Source: Chromera velia | Lineage: Eukaryota; Sar; Chromeraceae | Reading direction: 5' to 3' | Assembly: GCA_018398765.1 (NCBI GenBank) | Contig: JAHBMJ010000118.1 | Span: forward strand, 14,312-54,311 | DNA: 40,000 bases | Shown: piece by piece, positions 32,527 to 40,000 of the stretch | How positions within the stretch are numbered: the stretch's first letter is position 1 | Layout of the letters: each line of letters begins with the position of its first letter | Program-made: the position numbers and the translations under genes | The notes under the pieces: generated by a model | What the model saw: the letters and a program-made list of their open reading frames with translations, nothing else | The model's database searches: none | What the model was told of the DNA's origin: nothing

Positions 32527-33173
32527 GTGAAAGAAACTGAGTGAGGGAATGGAAAGAGAAAAGAGGAAGGCGATTTCTGTCATTCATTTGATGGTTGACA
32601 GATGGAGAAGCGAGGTGGAAACGGATAAGTTTGATTGCTAAGACTAAGAGAGAAAGCGAAAGAAAAGCCTGCAGAATGGGGATCGGGCAGGGTAGGATGA
32701 AATTCTTTCAAGGCTATCATGCAGTTTTGCTTAATCGTGAACCGCAATACGCTCTCTGTAGCAGGCAGACTGAGAAAAAAAGGGGATCGGGAAGGGACAC
32801 GTCCGGGAAAGAAGGGCACAGGGTTGGGTAAGGAACATGAGAAAAAGTTGGGTAAGTCACGGGAATAGAGCATTCCGTTTTATTTTATCGGACTGCGTCC
32901 ATAAGTTTAAGGGGAAACAGCGTTGATGTACGTTCTGTCGTACGCTGTCGAAGCATTTCAGTTTGAATAAGAAAGACGTCGGAAGAGCAATTGAAATAAA
33001 TTGAAGCGAAAGATTACAACAAGGAAAGTATCAGGTGGAAAGGGCATAAATTTGAGGCAAAAGTTTGGTTTTACTATTTAGATGCACACGAAAAATACGT
33101 TTTCCTAATTTCCAATTTGAATTGAATCCTAATTTTCCAATTTGAAACAATTTAAATTTATTTTTTTTTTTCT

Positions 33174-33204
<31 letters not shown>

Positions 33205-33982
33205 TCTCTCTCTCTATGTATATATATATAATATAATATAATATAATATATTATTATATATATATGTCAAAAACTTAATGTAGAAACAAGTTGTATTTCA
33301 AGTAGGTTTTGCGTCTAAACATTTTAAAACTCAAAAGTTTTACATTTGAACACCAATTAGTTTCATATCTATACATCATTTAAGTTAAAAAAATTGAACT
33401 AGAAATAGAATTAGATTAAAATTTGGATTTCAAAATTGAAATTGCAATTTTCCAATTATATATATTTAATTCTTACGTATTTTTCGATAAATTGGATTAG
33501 GTGCTTCTTACGTATGAAAAAACAAAAAACAAGGTAAGCTATAGGAAAGAAGATGAAAAAAGGGAATAAAGATGAGAAGAATTAAAGAAAAAGAGAAAAA
33601 AAGAAAAGAAAGATACTGCAAGAAGTAACAAAAAGTCTATTTCTATAAAGCCTTCAAATAGAATCAAACTTAGGATGCTCGATACAGACTCCTCATAGCT
33701 CCTTGCATGCAGAGTAGGAAAGCCTTGCTGACAGTCGCTGCGCAAATTTTTGGTCGGTCAGACCCAAATGAACCGATGATTAATGGAATGTGGTACGACT
33801 TGGACTCTTGGAGTCTGCCGAGAACACGTGTAGCGCTCCTGTTCCTTTTCAAAAGAAACATGAAAAGAGGCTCCCTCTACAACACTCTGACGTCGCGCTG
33901 CAGGCGGGGCGATCACTTAGTCTGAAAGCATAGTCGCAAAGCTCACTTGTTCGTAACCTCTTCGAGTCGTGTCAACCTTCGT
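32527..33982. other. Intergenic region, AT-rich in its second half
   Basis: No supported gene. 32527-33000 is of mixed composition. 33060-33480 is very AT-rich with a C29 run. 33530-33640 is an A/G-rich stretch. Overlapping short ORFs on both strands at 33670-33925 lack a recognisable domain and I leave them uncalled. Confidence 0.5.
33174..33265. repeat. C29 homopolymer followed by (TC)n and AT-rich repeats
   Basis: Twenty-nine consecutive C from 33174 to 33202, preceded by an 11-base T run ending TCT. They are followed by TCTCTCTCTCTC, then TATATA and a series of ATAATATA repeats. The opposite strand is G29, able in principle to form quadruplexes. Confidence 0.9.
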
Positions 33983-34858
33983 TCATTTGCCAGAGCGTTC
34001 TTTGCGTGGTCGAAATCCAATTTGAAAGTTGTCTATCCCCAGATACTCATCATACTCACCGAAGCTTGTTCCCTTAAGAGAGAGAGCCGTGAGATACTGA
34101 AGTCTGTCCGCTGCCTCTTTCTGTTCTTTGAGCCTGTGTGCGTCAACAAACTCCTGCCGCTCGGCGCGGCTAAAGGCACCAGGTTCGGTTATCTTTTTGA
34201 TAAGTCTCAGCCGATCCGTCTTTCGGATCATGTATCCGTGTTCTGCCCATCTGTTTTCCTGATCCATCAGCGGGTACATCCACGCAGCGATAGCATTCAC
34301 CTCTTCGCGTCTTGTGTACCCCAGATACCAGCAACTCTTCCGGGCGCCGATGTTTGTACGGCTGTAACTCCCGTTTAGCACCTGCTCCCCAATGGCACTC
34401 CTGATCTCTGTCAACAACTCTTTGCTGCCTGACACAAACGAAAGAGAAGGGTATGGACCCGAAAAGCCGGCGCACCCGTCGCCCTCAAATATAGCTCTGA
34501 CCAACTCGGAGAGAAGAGATGGCTCGATGCCCTCTGGCATCAACACATCAAAGGACTTCCTGCCTGGCTCACACTTGAGAATGGTGCGGGCGTCTCTCGC
34601 GAGTTCGGACGAATACGGACGCAAACGCGCATAGGCTGCTCCGTCGGAGCAATAAAATTTGATAGGGTGCTCAGAACCCAGCTCCTTTCGAATGTGAGCA
34701 ACCCACTTGCAGTCGAGATGTTTTTGGGTCCAATTGAGGTAATGAGGACCGACATACCCATCAGACATCAACGCACCCCATACCCAGGCTTGCTTTCCAC
34801 TGCGGATGCCGTCTCGGAAGTAGCTCTGGTTGACGAAATACCTTCGAAGTCCGCCCAT
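33983..34858 (-). CDS. LAGLIDADG homing-endonuclease-like protein, free-standing
   Basis: An intact intronless ORF of 291 codons starting AAAAATGGGC and ending TGA. Two LAGLIDADG-type helices are visible: AWVWGALMSDGYV (residues 24-36, acidic residue Asp33) and LVRAIFEGDGCAGF (119-132, Asp127). Their spacing of about 94 residues suits a single-chain, two-motif enzyme. The start RRYFVNQSYF and the QKHLDCKWVAHIRKELG segment after motif 1 fit the family layout. Such enzymes cut long specific DNA sites. Most lie in introns or inteins of organelles, archaea, phages or large viruses. Here no intein splice blocks or host intron are seen, and the gene lies opposite and between two plus-strand genes. 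The C-terminal 70 residues are basic. Recent acquisition or domestication is possible. The family call is strong; activity is unknown. Confidence 0.8.
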   Translation of the reverse strand: MGGLRRYFVNQSYFRDGIRSGKQAWVWGALMSDGYVGPHYLNWTQKHLDCKWVAHIRKELGSEHPIKFYCSDGAAYARLRPYSSELARDARTILKCEPGRKSFDVLMPEGIEPSLLSELVRAIFEGDGCAGFSGPYPSLSFVSGSKELLTEIRSAIGEQVLNGSYSRTNIGARKSCWYLGYTRREEVNAIAAWMYPLMDQENRWAEHGYMIRKTDRLRLIKKITEPGAFSRAERQEFVDAHRLKEQKEAADRLQYLTALSLKGTSFGEYDEYLGIDNFQIGFRPRKERSGK

Positions 34859-35595
34859 TTTTCTTCACTGATTTCCCGCGGAGACGGACACAAAGGAGAG
34901 AGGATACGTAGACGGTTCAGCGTCAGAGCCTGAGAATTTTAGAGACACCAAACAACATGTGACTGTCAGAAACATTGGTGACGGCTGATTATGCCACTGA
35001 TGAGTGCCTGCCATGTGCCTGCCACACACACACAATCTGCCGCTCATCTCCATATACAGGCCCGAGGCGTTCCACACATCTCCGGTTGAAATCGGTTGAA
35101 TCCCCGTCACCCGGCGGGCCCGATTCATCTTGCTTCGATACGTACCATTCGAATCGTACCTGCACGTACCTTGCATGCTTCCGTTCAATGAAAAATGATC
35201 ATGCATTGTCGATGCATTGTCGTTTTTTTTTTTTCTTTCGTTTCTCATGTTTTTTAATTTTTTTTTTTTTTTTAAGCAAGGAAGAGTTTAAAAAATTGCA
35301 TGTTGCATGCATGCATGTTCTTTCGTTGCATTCTTCTTTAGTGTCTCTCTGGTCCTGTGTATATATACATGCATAGTGTCAGACTGTCTCTGAGAGTCTG
35401 CAGTGAAAAGCAGGAGCGTGACTTTCCCATAAAAGATTATTTCCCCTAGAAGAGCCTCGCTCCCTACCTCTTCAGTCGATACGCGGACTCCACAGTTCCT
35501 GTCAGACTCAATTGGGTGTTCGAATACTTAAAGACATTGAGGCCGAAGCGGATCTTTTCAGGTTCTGCTCGCACAAAAGCAACTGTTGCAAGACT
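34859..35595. other. Intergenic region between divergent genes
   Basis: No supported gene. It contains T-rich runs at about 35221-35235 and 35256-35274, a TGCATGCATGCATG run at about 35299-35318 and a TATATATA at about 35360. It lies between the LAGLIDADG ORF (minus) and the following gene (plus) and probably includes both promoters. Confidence 0.5.
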
Positions 35596-37825
35596 ATGGG
35601 GCAGGACGTGTCCATTCCTTTAGGGGATTGGTTGAAAGGAACCGGCCTCGAGGCTGACATGGAAACGTTGGAGAATCCCAAGAATTCTGCCACGTTCGTG
35701 ATGGACTTGCTCGGCCGGATCGGAACTGACCTGCCGGAACAGAAAGTGACTGACCTTCCTCCTGCGTTTTTGAAAAGGGGGCTCTCATATGTTGCGGGGC
35801 GTGCTTCAGAGCTGAGGCCCAGCATTCCCCTTGTGTCAGCCTGCACTGTCTACATCAATAGATGGATTCAGGCTGATGTAAAGTCCAAGGTGGGGAAGTT
35901 TGTGGAGTCCGGAGATACTGCTTATGCTGACCTGGTCACTTCGTATATTCAGTTTCTTGCTTTGAGGGCAGAAGGTCACTTTGCGCAGAAGCCTCCCCTT
36001 CCTCTCTGGGCACTCTGGCACTCCCATATGCTCAGACCGCTGAGCTTCAGAGAGATGAGTGCCAGAATTACGTTCAAGAGGGTGGACCACAGCGTCGTCG
36101 ACGATATGCCAGAGTGAGTCGGCCTGCAGACTGACTGCATGGCTGCATGGGTCTGCAAATGCCTAATTGTGCATCAAAAGCAATGGGAGATCAATGGAGG
36201 TCAAAAGAGGCAACTCTTTGCAGGAATCCCTGCAAGGTCCCCTCCCTCTTTTTGAAATAGCCTGAACTGAGCAATCTGTCTTGTAAATTATTTTGTGCGT
36301 TTTCTATATGTTGTTCTTGCTTTCATGGTTCTGCTTCTTTTCGGTTTGATAATTCTTCTGCGCCTGCCATCAGGTGAAGATGCGTGCATACATTTTACGC
36401 CTTTTTGTGCATAGCTGACTGATGGACCGAGTGTCTGTCGATTTGTGTGCCTGCATTGACGGCTGCATGCAGTGCTTTGGAGAGCTCTCCTGAAGGGATT
36501 GCAAGGGCATCTGCCGCCCTCAAGGAAGCAGTCGCAAGACACAGTCAGTCAGGGAGTCAGTGGGAAGTCGGTTCGTAAGTAGGTCAGTGAAGCAGTCAGT
36601 TATTGGCTCAGCTGGTTGGTTGATCCGTCTGCTGTTGAGTTCGTAATTCAGTGGGTCCGAGTCGGTCGTTCCGGCTTCACCTGAGTTTTCTTTTTCTTTG
36701 TCACCCAGCAAGTAAGTCGGTGAACCAAGGGATGGCCGCTTCTCTCCGCAGCTCCACGAACATCTTCCTCTCTCTACAGCTGTCTGCGCATGCATGCGGG
36801 CTTCCCATGCAGGGGGTGATTTTCCTTTGCTGTGCTGTGCAATTGACGGCCATACAGTGTCTGTCCATCTGTGCATGCATGCGGATTCTCGATTGGCTGC
36901 ATGGATGCAGAGGTCAACGTGGCAGCTCCGACGATGGGCAGAATTCGAAGAGAGGTCGGTGGGCTGGTCTGTCTGTCTGTGTGTCCGTCGGTGTGTCTGT
37001 CTGCTGGGGTGGACATCTGTGTGTCTGTCTGTCTGTCTGTCTGTCTGTCTGCTGGGGTGGACATCTGTGTGTTTGTCCGTTTGCCTGTCTGTCTGCATGC
37101 ATGCATGCCTACATGTCTTTTTGCCTCCCTACCTAACTGTCTTTCCGCAGATCCTTCCATTTTTCTGTCTATCATCTGTCTGTGTGTTTGTCTATCTTCA
37201 AGAATGCATGGAGGTCTGCCTTCCTCTTTGTCTGCTTCTCCGCATTCCACTTATTTTCGTGCTGTGCCTCAACGTAAGCCGCCTTTCACTTTTCTTGTCT
37301 CCAGTCCTTCCAGTCTCCAGTCCTTCCAACCGCAAAAGTTGTGTATGACATGACACCTATCCCTCTTATCCTTTTTAGTCATGCACTCTTCTTTCTTGCC
37401 GACATGCAATTTTCTCGTCTCCTTTCGTGTCCTTCCGGTGTCCCTTAATCTTTCTTCGCGTTTGTTTTTTTCTTGCAGTTAATGTCTCTGATCTCCCTTG
37501 TGGCGTTCCTGAAGGACCTGACATTCTTTGAGGACCTGACGAGAGTCCTCCTGAACTACACACTAGGCAACTTTGATATCTCGGCACAGGCACAGTGTGC
37601 GCAGACGGAAGAGTGGATGGTGAGAGCCGAGCAGGACGTCAAAGAAGCAACCAAAAAGCCATCGTCCGATACTACGCAAGGGAAAGAGACGGAAACCGGC
37701 AATGGCAAGGAGAAAAAACGGAAAGAGCCAGAGCTGTCCCCCCTCTTGTGGGTCCTCCCGGTAGCGGAACGGGTGTACTTCCACTTTTTGGTCATGGCTG
37801 GAGAGTCAGTAGTTAGCCTCCACAC

Positions 37826-37868
<43 letters not shown>

Positions 37869-37871
37869 CAC

Positions 37872-37909
<38 letters not shown>

Positions 37910-40000
37910 AAGGGGGGGGGGTCCGTGCCTGCGTGTGAAACCTCTGCATGTTTGTGTCGATAAAGTGTGCATCAATCCGTTCGTTTACACTTCTTTCTCA
38001 TTCTATACCCGTCCATCCGTCCGCTCTTCTTCTTTGCTGACCGTCTTTTCAAGAAGTCGCCAATGCTGTCCCAGTGTTTATCCTCTCTTTGTCTAAACCC
38101 CATTTGATCCAGAGTGTATTGGTTTCTACCTCTCTTTTTGTGTGTAGCTACCTCAGTCTCCTGGCATCGCCTCTTTTGCATGTGAACGCGCTGTGTGAGG
38201 ACTTGTTGTTTCCGTCCGTTTTCTTTCTTTCTTTCTTTCTCTCTTTCTTTCTGTCTATCTCTTTCCTTGTTCGTGCATGCGAATCTGTGTCCTCTCTCTC
38301 GAATGTTTGTGACAAAACAACAACCACTGCGGTGACAAAACAAAAACCGTGTGGCTGCTTGTCGTTGTTTCGATCGACCCGCAGGCTGAAGGGGAAAATT
38401 ACACCCACAATTACAGGTGATTGAATGTGGCATCTCCATATGCTCCCCCCATCGGCCTACACCAACGACACAAAGACGTGGTCAGTCGATCGTTTCTGCT
38501 GTCTGCGTAAGTTGATCGCCTACATTCGTCTATGATATGCTTATTCTGCCACCAATGTCTCTGCCTGTCTCAGTGATTGTTGGAGACTTCTTTTGAGACA
38601 GCTGCGAAGCAACTAGAAGGATTTCCACTTTCTGTAAACAATCTCCATTCACTGGAATGTGTTCCTCGATAGGTTTTGGCAATTTGACTTCATGAGCAAT
38701 AACCTGAACGAGCGACCGCTTCATTTCTCTGGAGGCGTATCTGGAAGTGAACCTGCGCTTCATCCAACCTGCCTGCCTGCGTGTCCCCCCCCCTTCCTCA
38801 ATGCATGCAGGTTTGGAGAACCTCTCGTTCACGTTCCCTTCTCTCCTTCCACGCGTAGAGGGGCAGAGGGGGCGGCAGAGAAGAAAGCACGGGCAGCCAC
38901 CGTGCGACGATCCGAGCTTGCCTGGTCTCTTTTGGTTGGATGGAAGGCCGAGGCACTCATCTCCGAGTCATGGAAAGAGGAGAAGAAGAGGCTAGAGGCA
39001 GAGTGGGAGAAAAGAAAGGCAGAAGGGAATTTCCACACGCGCTCTCTGCCTGATCCCATCAGCATGGCAGCATGGGTGGAGGCCGTCAGTGACCCCTCCG
39101 TGGAAATAATGGTATGTTTGGTTTGGTGGCCGGCCCGGAATCTGTATCGGTAGACCTTGAGGCTATCAATATTAAGTACAGAGCAGTATAAATGATACGT
39201 TTTTGCCACGGATCGTCCTGGAATTCGTTCATCTTTGAGACGCTGTGTCGAGTATCTTCCTTTACGTTGGCATGCACAGAGTGCTGTCTGGCTGGAACGC
39301 CTAGGAGCAGAAGCAGAGGCGGTCAATTTGCAAACGTAAAGGGGGATGACTTGCCAATATATCGCCACTAGACAGAAGGGCTGAGAGTAAATGAAAGAGA
39401 CAAGGACAGACACACAAGCTCTCCATATTGCCTTCCTGCGCGCAGACTTTTATTTTGATTGTACGGAATGCGAAGAAATCTTCTGCGGCAGCGCTTTCAC
39501 GAGAGATCGGGAACAAGGATGGGTCTGAAGAGTCGAAGGAAGAGAAGAAAGAGCAAGACGAAAGAACGAAAAGAGGAAGTGCGGAGAGACTGAAAGTGAT
39601 CGGATCAATGCCTCTGGGGGTCCTTCAGCTTCTCTTCTCCTTCATCAAGGCACTAAAAAAACCGTGCAACATCTGCAACGTCCCCACCTCAGCTGTTCCC
39701 AGGTAGAAAGGAAGGAAGGACGCGGGTCTTCATATCTATGGCTTCGCTTTTATTTTTGTCTGGAGGCTGCTTGGCCTTCAATCCTGCAGCAAAGACGAGA
39801 CAAAGTGATTGGATGGAATTTCTTGTCATCTTTTGAGCTCCTTTGTCTCTCACACTCTCGTCGCCTAGCCCATCTATTCTATTCTCATTTGTGCATCTCT
39901 TTGTACATTACGCGCATGCATTTTATTTTGTTCGAATCAATCTATATGCATGCAAACGCAAACGCCTGCAGGGTGTTCGGGGGTCCCTGTCGTCTGACCC
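35596..40000 (+). CDS. DUF1399/glycine-rich-domain-like protein, 3' end outside window
   Basis: Starts at ATG 35596 (MGQDVSIPLGDW), although an earlier in-frame extension exists. Exons joining in phase: 35596-36113, 36473-36543, 36911-36954, 37479-37804, tentatively 38148-38192, 38811-39111, 39446-39702, and a new exon from 39972 to the window end. Exon 1 holds YIQFLALRAEG, then PLPLWALWHSHMLRPLSF with W141-H142-S143-H144. It resembles the PLD..WHTHML.P..Y segment of DUF1399 proteins (plant GRDP-like, fungal homologues), whose biochemical role is poorly defined. Later parts include a hydrophobic helix (LMSLISLVAFLKDLTFF), charged coiled-coil-like runs (ESWKEEKKRLEAEWEKRK; a Lys/Glu-rich run near 39520-39590) and CNICNVP. 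No signal peptide is seen. The family call rests on one motif and its surroundings. Confidence 0.6.
36963..37100. repeat. (CTGT)n arrays with a duplicated segment in intron
   Basis: CTGT arrays interrupted twice by the same segment GCTGGGGTGGACATCTGTGT (about 37001 and about 37049). It lies in the intron after exon 36911-36954 and starts nine bases past the GTCGGT donor. Confidence 0.85.
37821..37907. repeat. (CA)n microsatellite in intron
   Basis: About 85 bases of CA dinucleotide with three or four CG interruptions, followed by AGAGAAGG and a G9 run. It lies 17 bases after the donor of exon 37479-37804. Confidence 0.9.

Noticed and set aside
33670-33925. Short ORFs on both strands upstream of the LAGLIDADG gene
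   Set aside because: About 63-72 codons each, mutually antisense, no domain or splice support.

Overview
The window looks like nuclear DNA of an intron-rich protist, most likely an alveolate alga of the chromerid type (Chromera velia-like). The grounds are many canonical GT-AG introns, several ending in TGCATGCAG, dense compound microsatellites in introns, GC-rich exons set in AT-rich intergenic DNA, and cysteine-protease and ankyrin genes. There are no bacterial operons, ribosome binding sites or CRISPR arrays. The genus is an inference, not something I could test. The standard genetic code fits: the genes end in TGA, TAG or TAA.
Layout. 1-1890 is repeat-rich non-coding DNA. 1891-6483 (minus) is an ankyrin-repeat gene with one apparent frameshift and a homopurine microsatellite in its intron. 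6484-8514 is AT-rich DNA followed by a minisatellite. 8515-15141 is a decayed Ty1/copia LTR retrotransposon read on the minus strand. It sits inside the minisatellite, which resumes at 15147, and is flanked by a 5-bp CACAC target duplication. Its 3' end is composite: a second copy of the 5' part of gag and the LTR terminus follow the 3' LTR. 17110-20031 (plus) is a calpain-family gene with its Cys/His/Asn triad in place but two in-frame stops. 20905-22251 (minus) is a two-exon gene of unknown function. 23089-32526 (plus) is an intron-rich papain-family (C1A) protease gene whose exons join in phase for about 730 codons. 33983-34858 (minus) is an intact, intronless ORF with two LAGLIDADG motifs, a free-standing homing-endonuclease-like protein. 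35596-40000 (plus) is the 5' part of a gene resembling the DUF1399/glycine-rich-domain family, running off the window.
How the parts relate. I see no shared pathway. Two unrelated clan CA cysteine proteases, calpain and papain type, lie about 3 kb apart, but nothing shows co-regulation. The clearest themes are architectural. Introns carry GTCA repeats at donors and TGCATGCAG at acceptors. Two separate exon-donor junctions have 42-43 bp exact copies about 100 bp downstream. The copia element starts its gag frame inside the LTR, joins gag to pol through a U6 -1 slip site, and has lost frames mainly through changes of the C-to-T type.
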